Source of the DNA: Streptomyces sp. A 4/2
GTDB lineage: Bacteria; Actinomycetota; Actinomycetes; Streptomycetales; Streptomycetaceae
Assembly: GCF_940670765.1 (NCBI RefSeq)
Contig: NZ_CALNVW010000039.1
Coordinates: forward strand, 122,044 to 186,043
DNA: 64,000 bases
Direction of reading: 5' to 3'
The position numbers and the translations under genes are program-made. Under the pieces are notes generated by a model that saw only the letters and a list, made by a program, of their open reading frames with translations, did no database searches and was not told the origin of the DNA. Of the stretch, positions 8,137 through 16,369 are shown piece by piece (the first letter of the stretch is position 1; every line of letters starts with the position of its first letter).

Positions 8137-8805
8137 TTAGGTGATGGATGTGCCCGGTGGCAGTGCGAGTCCCTGCTGATAGGCGTACCGCATCGCCTGC
8201 GCACGGTCGCGCACCCCGGTCTTGGCGAAGAGGTTGTTGATGTGCGTCTTCACCGTGGCCGTGGAGATGTGCAGTGCACGGGAGATCTCCGGGTTGGAGA
8301 GTCCCTCCGCGATGAGCGCCAGGATCTCGGCCTCGCGCCGGGTGAGCCCGTCGGGCAGATCCACCACGGCCGGTGCGGGGGCCTGGGAGGTGACCCTCTC
8401 GACGAGCAGCCGCTGCACGCTGGGCGAGAGCCCGGCCTGGCCCGCCATCACGTCCTCGATGGCCCGCACGATCTCGTCCCCGCCGGCGTCCTTGGTCAGG
8501 AATCCACGGGCTCCGGCCTGCAGCGCGAGGAAGAGCGAGTCGTCGTCCGCGAACGTCGTGAGCACCACGACCTGGGTGGACGGGTGTTCCGCACGGATAC
8601 GACGGGTCGCCTCCACTCCGTCGCAACGAGGCATCCGCAGGTCCATCAGCACCACGTCGGGGGCGAGTTCGGCCACCAGCGCGACCGCTTCCACACCGTC
8701 CTTCGCCGCACCGATCACCTCGATCCCCGGCAACAGCCCCAGCAGCATCACGATGCCCTCGCGCACAACGGACTGGTCGTCGGCGACCACCACCCGAGCC
8801 GTCAT
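8137..8805 (-). CDS. NarL/FixJ-type (LuxR) response regulator
   Basis: A 222-residue DNA-binding response regulator. Receiver domain: acidic Asp9-Asp10, phospho-acceptor Asp55 in VVLMDLRMPRCDG, Thr in VVVLTTFADD and Lys in GFLTKDA. A linker leads to a LuxR-type HTH, DGLTRREAEILALIAEGLSNPEIS then TATVKTHINNLFAK, in residues about 155-210. Its start overlaps the end of the sensor kinase gene by four bases (8802-8805), so the two are translated together. Typical targets of such pairs in Streptomyces are adjacent transporters or development genes; none is evident here beyond the membrane protein at 9947. Confidence 0.93.
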   Translation of the reverse strand: MTARVVVADDQSVVREGIVMLLGLLPGIEVIGAAKDGVEAVALVAELAPDVVLMDLRMPRCDGVEATRRIRAEHPSTQVVVLTTFADDDSLFLALQAGARGFLTKDAGGDEIVRAIEDVMAGQAGLSPSVQRLLVERVTSQAPAPAVVDLPDGLTRREAEILALIAEGLSNPEISRALHISTATVKTHINNLFAKTGVRDRAQAMRYAYQQGLALPPGTSIT

Positions 8806-9950
8806 GCCGGCACCTTCAGCCGTACCAAGAAGCCCTCCTCGTCGGGTCCGGCCTCAAGAGTCCCGCCGAGCAGTTCGGCGCGCTCCCGCATTCCCACCAG
8901 ACCGTAACCCGAGCCACTGACAGCGAGCTCGCCACCCAGCACCCGGGCCCCCGAGTCCCTTACTTCCAGGGTGATTTCGTCGGCCAGATACTCCAGCCGT
9001 ACGGAGACCTCGGCGCCCGGCGCATGCTTGCGCACATTCGTCATCGCCTCCTGCGCCACCCGCCGAACGGCCTGGGACGCTTCAGCGGGCAGAGGCCTGC
9101 GTCTCCCCGCAACCGCCAGCCGGGCGCCGCCTACCACCTCCTGCAGAAACTCCTCCACCGGCGTCATCTCCCCACGCAGCGCCGAGAGCGCCTGCCGGGT
9201 CTCGGCCAGCCCCTCACGCGCCATTCCGCGCGCGGCGACCACGCGCTCCAGGATCTGCTCCCGTCCGGCGTCCCGTTCGATCAGCAGTCGGGCGGCCTCC
9301 AGGTGCACCATCTGCGCGGAGAGGCTGTGGGCGAGCACGTCATGGATCTCGCGGGCGATCCGGGACCGCTCGGCCAGCGCGGCGGTCTCCGCCTCGGCGG
9401 CCAGGGCCGCCCGTTCCTGCGTGAGCAGCCGCTGGGCACTGCCCCGGGCCTCGGCGTCGAGCCGCAGGACGTATCCGGCGAGCGCCAGGCCCACCGTGGT
9501 GATCGTGATCGTCAGCCGCTGGTCGTCGCTCACCAGCGCGTAAGCGGCCAGCGCGGTCGCGGTGCAGGGCAGCGCCGCCGCGAGCGGCAGCCGCTCCAGA
9601 GCGGTGACGGCGCACCCGCACCAGAGCACCGCGGCCGGGATCGGGAACCCGGCCGCATGCCCCAGGACGGCCGCGCCCATCAGCACCACGAGGAGCCCCA
9701 CAGAGGGCCACAGCCGGTGTTCCAGACTGGTCCGGAAGAAACCCCGGGCGACGACGGCGCAGCCCGCGATGGAGGCCACAGCGGCAGCCAGGACCCACCC
9801 ATGGGTGCCGATCCTCGCGAAGGGGCTCCACATCAGTGCCCCCAGAACGACGAGCCGCACACCCCAGCCGAACGCACGGCGTGCGCGGGTCCGGTCGGCC
9901 CGGGTGAGCGCCTCCCGGGAGGGCCAGGTCGTCCAGACAGCGAGCGTCAT
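8802..9950 (-). CDS. NarL-type sensor histidine kinase (HisKA_3)
   Basis: A 382-residue kinase whose N-terminal 165 residues hold about five or six membrane segments and no extracytoplasmic domain of any size, suggesting it senses something in or near the membrane. The HisKA_3 helix carries the phospho-acceptor His203 in SRIAREIHDVLAHSLSAQ. The ATPase domain has AQEAMTNVRKHAP (N box) and SGYGLVGMRERAELLGG (G box). The ATG at 9950 is preceded by GGAAGGA and overlaps the stop of the upstream membrane gene (ATGA). Paired with the response regulator downstream through another four-base overlap. Confidence 0.92.
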   Translation of the reverse strand: MTLAVWTTWPSREALTRADRTRARRAFGWGVRLVVLGALMWSPFARIGTHGWVLAAAVASIAGCAVVARGFFRTSLEHRLWPSVGLLVVLMGAAVLGHAAGFPIPAAVLWCGCAVTALERLPLAAALPCTATALAAYALVSDDQRLTITITTVGLALAGYVLRLDAEARGSAQRLLTQERAALAAEAETAALAERSRIAREIHDVLAHSLSAQMVHLEAARLLIERDAGREQILERVVAARGMAREGLAETRQALSALRGEMTPVEEFLQEVVGGARLAVAGRRRPLPAEASQAVRRVAQEAMTNVRKHAPGAEVSVRLEYLADEITLEVRDSGARVLGGELAVSGSGYGLVGMRERAELLGGTLEAGPDEEGFLVRLKVPA

Positions 9951-10468
9951 ACGCGGTCCTTCCATCCCTGTCCGGGCGATCCTGCGGCAGAAACACGGTA
10001 CGTCGGGTGTATCTGCCCGGCCCGCCACGCCAGCACTCCGGACCGTACGAGCAGGGAGGACGCCAGCGCGAGAAGCATCGCTCCGGTGCCCAGTCGCACC
10101 CCGGCCATCGCACCGATACCCGCGACCCCGAACCGCACCAGCAGTCCCACCACCCAGACGGCGGCCGTGGCCTTGGTGCCCCTGGCCCAGACGGTGCCGT
10201 CGGCCTCGCTCCAGACCTTGGTGGTCCAGGCCCAGCCGGCCCCCATCACCAGACCTGCCAGCAGCTCTCCGGCTATCAGCGCGACGGACGCGGTGCGGTG
10301 ATGCACGTCGAGCAGCCCGTGCTGGCGCAGAGAGACAAAAACCAGTACCGCGGGCAGAAGCCACCACCGCCTGTCGCGGCCGATCCTCTGCGGCCGGAAC
10401 TGTCGCGCGAGCACCAGTGCGACGACCGCGACGATCACCACGACGTCGGTGAGCGTGGACGCTGACAT
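9947..10468 (-). CDS. DUF1453-like polytopic membrane protein
   Basis: A 173-residue protein with four to five predicted membrane helices (DVVVIVAVVALVLARQF; WLLPAVLVFVSLRQHGLL; VALIAGELLAGLVMGAGWAW; AVWVVGLLVRFGVAGIGAM; GAMLLALASSLLVRSGVLA). The layout, with basic RPQRIGRDRRWW after helix one, resembles the DUF1453/CcdC group, but I am not certain of the family. It is the first gene of a tightly coupled three-gene unit with a sensor kinase and regulator (ATGA overlap at 9947-9950). That coupling suggests it modulates or is monitored by the kinase. Confidence 0.75.
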   Translation of the reverse strand: MSASTLTDVVVIVAVVALVLARQFRPQRIGRDRRWWLLPAVLVFVSLRQHGLLDVHHRTASVALIAGELLAGLVMGAGWAWTTKVWSEADGTVWARGTKATAAVWVVGLLVRFGVAGIGAMAGVRLGTGAMLLALASSLLVRSGVLAWRAGQIHPTYRVSAAGSPGQGWKDRV

Positions 10469-10616
10469 GAATGCCTCCGGTGAGCGGGGAAGGAGTAGGC
10501 CTTCGACGCTACGGAGAAGCACGGGTCAGCAGATCGGAGCAGGGGTGGAGCGAGGGTGGATCTTGCGGCTCCACCCGTGGGTGGAGCCGCAGGAATGGAG
10601 CCGCGAGATCCCCGGC

Positions 10617-12737
10617 TCAGGCGTCGATGCGCGAGCGGTCCAGCGTCGCCGCGGAGCTGGTGATGAACTCCTTGCGGGGGGCCACCTCGTTGCCCATCAG
10701 CAGATCGAAGACCTGCTCCGACGAGTCGAGGTCACCGATGTTGATCCTCCGCAGCGTCCGGAACCGGGGATCCATCGTGGTCTCCGCCAGCTGGTCGGCG
10801 TCCATCTCGCCCAGCCCCTTGTACCGCTGGATGGAGTCCTTGATCCGGACGTTCTTGCGCTGGAACTCCAGGAGCTTCTGCCGGAGCTCGTTGTCCGAGT
10901 ACGTGTAGACGTACTTGTCCTGCCCCTTCTTGGGCTGGACCAGCTCGATGCGGTGCAGGGGCGGCACGGCCGCGAAGACCCGTCCCGCCTCCACCATCGG
11001 CCGCATGTAGCGCTGGAAGAGCGTGAGGAGCAGACATCGGATGTGCGCGCCGTCCACATCCGCGTCGACGAGCAGGACGATCTTTCCGTAGCGCGCCGCA
11101 TCGATGTCGAAGGTCCGTCCCGACCCGGCTCCTATGACCTGGATGATGGCCCCGCACTCGGCGTTCTTCAGCATGTCCGAGACGGACGACTTCTGAACGT
11201 TGAGGATCTTGCCCCGAATCGGCAGCAGCGCCTGGAATTCGGAGTTCCGGGCGAGCTTGGCCGTACCGAGCGCGGAGTCTCCCTCCACGATGAAGAGCTC
11301 GCTCCGCCCGACGTCGTCGCTGCGGCAGTCGGCGAGCTTGGCCGGCAGCGAGGAGGACTCCAACGCGGTCTTGCGGCGCTGCGCATCCTTGTGCTGACGG
11401 GCCGCGATCCGCGTACGGGCGGCTGCGACGGCCTTCTCCAGCACCGCACGGGCCTGGGCCTTGGCGTCACGCTTGGTGGAGGTCAGGAACGCCTTGAGCT
11501 CCTTGGCCACCACGTTCGCGACGATCCGGTTGGCCGCGGAGGTGCCGAGTACCTCCTTGGTCTGCCCCTCGAACTGGGGCTCCGCGAGCCGCACGGTCAC
11601 CACCGCGGTCAGCCCTTCCAGCGCGTCGTCCTTGACGACATCGTCCTCGGCGACGCGCAGGAGCTTGGCCGAGCGCAGCACCTCGTTGACGGTCTTGGTG
11701 AGGGAGCGCTCGAAGCCGGACACATGGGTGCCGCCCTTGGGCGTCGCGATGATGTTGACGAACGACTTGACGGTCGTTTCGTAGCCGGTGCCCCAGCGCA
11801 GCGCGATGTCCACGCCGAGATCGCGGGTGACCTCGGTGGGCGTCATGTGGCCCCGGTCGTCGAGGACCGGGACGGTCTCCTTGAACGTGCCATGGCCGGT
11901 CAGCCGCTGGACGTCGCAGACGGCCTTGTCCTGTGCGAGGTACTCACAGAATTCGCTGATCCCGCCGTCGAAGCGGAAGGTTTCCTCCGTCTTCCCCGCA
12001 CCGTCCAGACCGCGCTCGTCCCGCACCACGAGGGTCAGCCCCGGAACGAGGAAGGCCGTCTGGCGGGCCCGCTGGTACAGGTGGTCCAGAGAGAGCTTGG
12101 CGTCCTTGAGGAAGATCTGGCGGTCGGCCCAGTAGCGGACGCGGGTGCCGGTCCTCGTCTTGGGTACCCGCTTGGCCTTGCGCAGGCCGTTGGCCGGGTC
12201 GAAGGGGCTGTCGGGGCCCGCCTCGGTGAACATGCCGGGGACGCCCCGGCGGAAGCTGATGGAGTGCGTGGCACTGTTCCGGTCGACCTCGACGTCCAGC
12301 CGGGCCGAGAGCGCGTTGACGACGGAGGCGCCGACACCGTGCAGGCCTCCGGAGGCGGCGTACGAGCCACCCCCGAACTTGCCGCCCGCATGCAGCTTGG
12401 TCATCACGACCTCGACGCCGGACAGTCCGGTCTTGGGCTCGACGTCGACCGGAATGCCGCGCCCGTTGTCCCGGACCTCGACGGAGCCGTCCTCGTGGAG
12501 AATCACATCGATGTGGTCGCAGTAGCCGCCGAGAGCTTCGTCGACCGAGTTGTCGATGATCTCCCAGAGGCAGTGCATCAGGCCGCGGCTGTCGGTGGAC
12601 CCGATGTACATACCGGGCCGCTTACGGACCGCTTCGAGCCCTTCGAGTACGAGCAGGTGCCGCGCGGTGTAGTTGGAGCCATCACGGTCTGCTCCACTCA
12701 GCAGCGCAGTGGACGGCACGGACGTATCGGCGGTCAC
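10617..12737 (-). CDS. parE: DNA topoisomerase IV subunit B
   Basis: A 706-residue type IIA topoisomerase ATPase subunit, which with ParC unlinks replicated chromosomes. The GHKL ATPase domain is at the N terminus (WEIIDNSVDEALGGY; VRDNGRGIPVD; LHGVGASVVNALS). The transducer domain follows, and the TOPRIM domain has LFIVEGDSALGTAK and DADVDGAHIRCLLL. The C terminus has the GyrB/ParE tail (YKGLGEMDADQLAETTMDP). Sequence alone does not fully separate GyrB from ParE; the ParE call rests on location beside hrdB and the protease, as recalled for Streptomyces, rather than beside dnaN/recF. The GTG start at 12737 has GAGGAG upstream. Confidence 0.88.
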   Translation of the reverse strand: MTADTSVPSTALLSGADRDGSNYTARHLLVLEGLEAVRKRPGMYIGSTDSRGLMHCLWEIIDNSVDEALGGYCDHIDVILHEDGSVEVRDNGRGIPVDVEPKTGLSGVEVVMTKLHAGGKFGGGSYAASGGLHGVGASVVNALSARLDVEVDRNSATHSISFRRGVPGMFTEAGPDSPFDPANGLRKAKRVPKTRTGTRVRYWADRQIFLKDAKLSLDHLYQRARQTAFLVPGLTLVVRDERGLDGAGKTEETFRFDGGISEFCEYLAQDKAVCDVQRLTGHGTFKETVPVLDDRGHMTPTEVTRDLGVDIALRWGTGYETTVKSFVNIIATPKGGTHVSGFERSLTKTVNEVLRSAKLLRVAEDDVVKDDALEGLTAVVTVRLAEPQFEGQTKEVLGTSAANRIVANVVAKELKAFLTSTKRDAKAQARAVLEKAVAAARTRIAARQHKDAQRRKTALESSSLPAKLADCRSDDVGRSELFIVEGDSALGTAKLARNSEFQALLPIRGKILNVQKSSVSDMLKNAECGAIIQVIGAGSGRTFDIDAARYGKIVLLVDADVDGAHIRCLLLTLFQRYMRPMVEAGRVFAAVPPLHRIELVQPKKGQDKYVYTYSDNELRQKLLEFQRKNVRIKDSIQRYKGLGEMDADQLAETTMDPRFRTLRRINIGDLDSSEQVFDLLMGNEVAPRKEFITSSAATLDRSRIDA

Positions 12738-13171
12738 GCGGTTCGCTCCTCGCTGAATTTATTTTGGGGCCCAGTGGGTACAGGCCAGGCGTCGGTCGCC
12801 CGTCAGAGGGTACCGAGCCCTGGTAGAGGCGTTGTTACGCCACCCTAGAAGACGTCCGGACTCAAACCGGCACCGTACACCTGTTCGATCGCTCGTTGGA
12901 GTGAAGCACACATCACGTTCCCTTCCACGCATGAACCATTTAGGCTCCGGGCACGTCCTCATCAACAACCGGCAGCCAGCCGGGAGGATCAAAACGAAGA
13001 CAAGCAACGCGAAACCGTAAAGCCACCGCAATACGGCCTATTCGCCGCCAACCGGCGACAGACAGCCACCTTGACAAAAATTTTCAAGGAAAAGCCACGA
13101 GCGGGAACGTTTTCGGCCTGGTTGGATGTTGACCCTGGTACGACAGCTCGTCGAGCTAGAGAAGAGGCGAC
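12738..13171. other. Divergent intergenic region, parE / zinc-ribbon gene
   Basis: A 434-base, visibly less GC-rich gap between two divergent genes. It must hold both promoters, but I cannot fix them: a TTGACA at 13071-13076 lacks a clear -10. One minus-strand frame from a TTG at 13031 would encode a short protein with one hydrophobic segment (GFALLVFVLILPAGCRLL), but it has no ribosome binding site and poor codon use. No RNA gene is recognisable. Confidence 0.4.
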
Positions 13172-13402
13172 GTGACTACTGTTCTGACCCCCGCGAGCCC
13201 GCTGACGGCCGCTGACCGCTGCGACCGATGCGGCGCCCAGGCATACCTGCGCGTTGTCCTCACCAGCGGCGGCGAACTGCTCTTCTGCGCCCACCACGGT
13301 CGCAAGTTCGAGCCAGAACTCAAGAAGATCGCCGCGGACATACAGGATGAGACGGACCGCCTCACGGCTGTGCCGGCACATTCCGAAGAAGAGGACCGCT
13401 GA
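13172..13402 (+). CDS. Small conserved zinc-ribbon-like protein (DUF7455 type)
   Basis: A 76-residue protein conserved in actinomycetes. It has CDRCGAQAY near the N terminus and LFCAHHGRKFEP in the middle, a C-x2-C...C-x2-H arrangement expected to bind one zinc ion, followed by a charged helical tail. GTG start at 13172 behind GAAGAGGCGAC. It is divergent from parE and convergent with the secreted protease. Function unknown; proposed DNA or RNA contact would be a guess. It is not linked in an operon to any neighbour. Confidence 0.8.
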   Translation: MTTVLTPASPLTAADRCDRCGAQAYLRVVLTSGGELLFCAHHGRKFEPELKKIAADIQDETDRLTAVPAHSEEEDR

Positions 13403-13447
13403 CACCTCGCAACCACGACGAGCCAGGGACCGGTCGCAGTCCGGTCG

Positions 13448-13487
13448 ACGGGCGGCCCGGCCTGTATCCACAGGAGAGGCCGCCCGT
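13448..13487. terminator. Hairpin between convergent zinc-ribbon gene and protease
   Basis: Perfect 10-base arms ACGGGCGGCC (13448-13457) and GGCCGCCCGT (13478-13487) with a 20-base loop, between stops at 13402 and 13529. Suited to ending transcription from either side. Confidence 0.7.
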
Positions 13488-13528
13488 TCTCATGCCCCGA
13501 ACCGGGCTCGTTCCGGGACTTTCCCGGG

Positions 13529-14347
13529 TCAGCCGTGGTCGGCGACAGCTGCAGCCATGGCCGACATCCGGGTGTAGACCCCGGGGCTCTTCGCGCGGCC
13601 ACAGCCCGCCCCCCACGAGACCAGGCCGATGAGTCGCCCGCGGGCAACCAGCGGACCCCCGCTGTCGCCCTGGCAGGCGTCGTGCCCACCCCGAGTCTCC
13701 CCGGCGCACAGCATGGTCGCCGCCTGAAACGTCCCGCTCGACGACCCGGGGTACGCCGATGCGCACCGCGCGTCAGGCAGAACCGAGACCTGGGTCGCAC
13801 GCAGCACCGCGGGGTAGCTCCCCGTGCCCGCCACGTCACCCCATCCGTAAACGGTGGCGTCGGTGCCCGGCCGCTCCGCGGGATCGCCCGGGTCGGCCAT
13901 CCTGATCGCATCCGATCCGGGCAGCGCCCTCGACAGGGTCAGCACCGCCAGGTCACCGGCATTGCTGACCGGGTCGTGGCGGGGGTCGATCCATGTGGAG
14001 CTCACCCCGATCTCACGGCCGGCAGATGTCCGCAGATCGCTGCGGCCTGCAATGACCTTCAGATCATGCACCTGGCTCAACCGAGTGCCGAGCACTTCGC
14101 TGCTCAGACAGTGGGCGGCCGTGACCACCTCGCGCGGGGCCACCACCACTCCCCCGCAGAACTGGCCCGCCCTGTCTCCCCCGAACCGTTGACGGCTGGA
14201 CACAGCCACCGCCCAGGGGCTCTCGACGACGGACACGGCGTGACCGCCGATCACAGCAGTGGCGGCAGACGCCGGCGCGGCCGACGGCACCGCTGCCGCG
14301 GCCAGCGTCACCACCCCGACCCGCGCTCGGACGATAGGACGACGCAT
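13529..14347 (-). CDS. Secreted trypsin-like serine protease (S1A)
   Basis: A 272-residue exported chymotrypsin-fold protease. A signal peptide (basic MRRPIVRAR, then hydrophobic to ASAAT) is followed by a mature start near AVIGGHAVS, matching the IVGG type. The catalytic triad is present: His in VTAAHCLSS, Asp in NAGDLAVLTL, Ser in ACQGDSGGPLV. Cysteine pairs expected for this family are visible (FCGGV...AHC; MLCAGE...DACQGD; GAGCG). Asp in DACQGD six residues before the serine suggests trypsin-like specificity for Arg/Lys. It lies downstream of hrdB on the same strand but behind a strong terminator, so it should have its own promoter. Confidence 0.93.
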   Translation of the reverse strand: MRRPIVRARVGVVTLAAAAVPSAAPASAATAVIGGHAVSVVESPWAVAVSSRQRFGGDRAGQFCGGVVVAPREVVTAAHCLSSEVLGTRLSQVHDLKVIAGRSDLRTSAGREIGVSSTWIDPRHDPVSNAGDLAVLTLSRALPGSDAIRMADPGDPAERPGTDATVYGWGDVAGTGSYPAVLRATQVSVLPDARCASAYPGSSSGTFQAATMLCAGETRGGHDACQGDSGGPLVARGRLIGLVSWGAGCGRAKSPGVYTRMSAMAAAVADHG

Positions 14348-14430
14348 ACAGCTTCCTGACTCTCCGGTGAATTCTCCTCACCCGGAGTCAACCAGCCTGT
14401 CGCCGCCCGCATCCACTCGTGCATACACAA

Positions 14431-14468
14431 CGGGCCCGGATCTCTCGTACCGGAGAGATCCGGGCCCG
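14431..14468 (-). terminator. hrdB terminator
   Basis: Perfect 16-base arms at 14431-14446 and 14453-14468 around a 6-base loop, 23 bases after the hrdB stop. One of the strongest hairpins in the window; it separates hrdB from the downstream protease gene. Confidence 0.88.
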
Positions 14469-14491
14469 CTGCAGAACTCAGCCGTGACGGC

Positions 14492-16036
14492 TCAGTCGAG
14501 GTAGTCGCGCAGGACCTGCGAACGCGACGGGTGACGCAGCTTCGACATGGTCTTCGACTCGATCTGGCGGATGCGCTCACGCGTCACGCCGTAGACCTTG
14601 CCGATCTCGTCGAGCGTCTTCGGCTGACCGTCGGTGAGGCCGAACCGCATGGAGACCACGCCGGCCTCCCGCTCGGACAGCGTGTCCAGGACCGAGTGCA
14701 GCTGCTCCTGGAGGAGCGTGAAGCTGACCGCGTCGGCCGGAACGACCGCCTCGGAGTCCTCGATGAGGTCACCGAACTCGCTGTCGCCGTCCTCACCCAG
14801 AGGAGTGTGGAGCGAGATCGGCTCACGGCCGTACTTCTGGACCTCGATGACCTTCTCGGGGGTCATGTCGAGCTCCTTGGCCAGCTCCTCCGGGGTGGGC
14901 TCACGGCCCAGGTCCTGGAGCATCTGGCGCTGGACGCGCGCGAGCTTGTTGATGACCTCGACCATGTGCACCGGGATACGGATGGTGCGGGCCTGGTCAG
15001 CCATGGCGCGGGTGATCGCCTGACGGATCCACCAGGTGGCGTACGTGGAGAACTTGTAGCCCTTGGTGTAGTCGAACTTCTCGACTGCGCGGATGAGACC
15101 GAGGTTGCCCTCCTGGATCAGGTCCAGGAAGAGCATGCCGCGGCCCGTGTAGCGCTTGGCGAGCGAGACGACCAGGCGGAGGTTGGCCTCCAGGAGGTGG
15201 TTCTTGGCCCGGCGGCCGTCCTCGGCGATGATCTCCAGCTCGCGCTTCAGCTTCGGCGCGAGCTTGTCGGAGTTGGCCAGCTTGTCCTCGGCGAACAGCC
15301 CCGCCTCGATGCGCTTGGCGAGCTCCACCTCCTGCTCCGCGTTGAGGAGCGGGACCTTGCCGATCTGCTTCAGATAGTCCTTGACCGGGTCTGCGGTGGC
15401 ACCGGCGACGGCGACCTGCTGCGCGGGCGCGTCGTCCTCGTCGTCGTCGGAGAGGACGAAGCCCTTGGCCTCGCCGCCCTCTTCCTCCTCTTCGCCGGCC
15501 TTGGCCGCCGGGGTCTCCTCGGCGGCCTCGTCACCGTCGTGGAGGTCGTCGGCATCCTTCTTGGAGGCGGTCTTCTTGGCCGTCTTCTTGGCCGCCGTCT
15601 TCTTCGTGGCGGTCTTCTTGGCCGCTACCTTCTTGGCGGCAGCCTTCTTCGCGGGCTCGGCGTCGTCAGCCACGGCGTCCACGCTGTCGGCCGAAGGGGC
15701 CGCAGTGGCCGCCACGGTCTTCGCCGCGGTCGTCTTGACCGCGACGGTCCTGGTCGCGGTGCGCTTCACCGGGCTCTTCGCTGCGACGCTCTTGCGGGGG
15801 CGCTTGGGCGACTCCGCGGCACTGACCATCAGAGTCACACCCTCTTCCTCGAGGATCTGGTTGAGGCTGCGCAGAACGTTCTTCCACTGGGTGGCCGGAA
15901 TCTGGTCAGCCTCGAAGGCCCGGCGCACGTCGTCGCCGGCGATCTGCCCATCAGCCTTTCCCCGCTCGATGAGCGCCATGACAGACTCGGACTCGGCGAT
16001 CTCCGGCGGGAGAGTACGGGATGTGCTGGCCGACAC
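14492..16036 (-). CDS. hrdB: RNA polymerase principal sigma factor HrdB
   Basis: The essential housekeeping sigma factor, 514 residues. The GTG start at 16036 gives MSASTSRTLPPEIAESESVM, the known HrdB N terminus, with GAGAGG upstream. An N-terminal region with Lys/Ala-rich repeats (AKKAAAKKVAAKK and similar, about residues 150-190) and an acidic stretch precede the conserved core: region 1.2 (DPVKDYLKQIGKVPLL), 2.3-2.4 (GYKFSTYATWWIRQAITRA, which melts and reads the -10), region 3 and 4.2 (TLDEIGKVYGVTRERIRQIE, which reads the -35). The conserved part is indistinguishable from S. coelicolor HrdB as I remember it. The Lys/Ala-rich linker varies between species. Neighbouring whiH upstream is also the conserved arrangement. 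Confidence 0.97.
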   Translation of the reverse strand: MSASTSRTLPPEIAESESVMALIERGKADGQIAGDDVRRAFEADQIPATQWKNVLRSLNQILEEEGVTLMVSAAESPKRPRKSVAAKSPVKRTATRTVAVKTTAAKTVAATAAPSADSVDAVADDAEPAKKAAAKKVAAKKTATKKTAAKKTAKKTASKKDADDLHDGDEAAEETPAAKAGEEEEEGGEAKGFVLSDDDEDDAPAQQVAVAGATADPVKDYLKQIGKVPLLNAEQEVELAKRIEAGLFAEDKLANSDKLAPKLKRELEIIAEDGRRAKNHLLEANLRLVVSLAKRYTGRGMLFLDLIQEGNLGLIRAVEKFDYTKGYKFSTYATWWIRQAITRAMADQARTIRIPVHMVEVINKLARVQRQMLQDLGREPTPEELAKELDMTPEKVIEVQKYGREPISLHTPLGEDGDSEFGDLIEDSEAVVPADAVSFTLLQEQLHSVLDTLSEREAGVVSMRFGLTDGQPKTLDEIGKVYGVTRERIRQIESKTMSKLRHPSRSQVLRDYLD

Positions 16037-16150
16037 GAACAACCTCTCGAAACGATGGAAACGGCTTCCGACTCCGCCCTTGACGGGCCTGGAGCCGACG
16101 ACCGCCGGCTGGGGATGTACCGACGGCGCGGGCTGAGCCTCGGAGCTGTA

Positions 16151-16178
16151 CAGCGCCGTCAACGACGCTCGCATTCCC
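16151..16178 (-). promoter_or_regulatory. Candidate sigma-R promoter of hrdB
   Basis: Read on the minus strand: GGGAAT (16173-16178), an 18-base spacer, then GCTG (16151-16154). The SigR consensus is GGGAAT-N18-GTTG, so only one base differs. It would give a leader of about 105 bases before the hrdB GTG. S. coelicolor hrdB is known to have a SigR-dependent promoter, which supports the call. A housekeeping promoter should lie further upstream in 16180-16369; TGACTC / GCGTAAC around 16220-16255 is a weak candidate. Confidence 0.6.
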
Positions 16179-16369
16179 TCTTCGGCTACCACCTCTTAGG
16201 TCATCGCGTGGCTTCGAGGAGTGTTACGCCCAATTCGCGTGGCCCGAGTCACACCCCATTTGCGACGCGATCCGCCATAAGGGACGTTTACCCACAATCA
16301 CGTCGCCGGACTCCCCGGGATTCCGGCGGCCCAAAGCAGCGGACGCGCACCCCGGCCGACACCGCGCGA

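Noticed and set aside
12840..12900. tRNA-like T-arm sequence on the minus strand (GGTTTGAGTCC)
   Set aside because: No matching acceptor stem, D arm or anticodon loop can be placed around it.
12759..13031. 90-residue frame with a hydrophobic segment upstream of parE
   Set aside because: TTG start without a ribosome binding site and non-Streptomyces codon use; kept only as a remark on the intergenic region.
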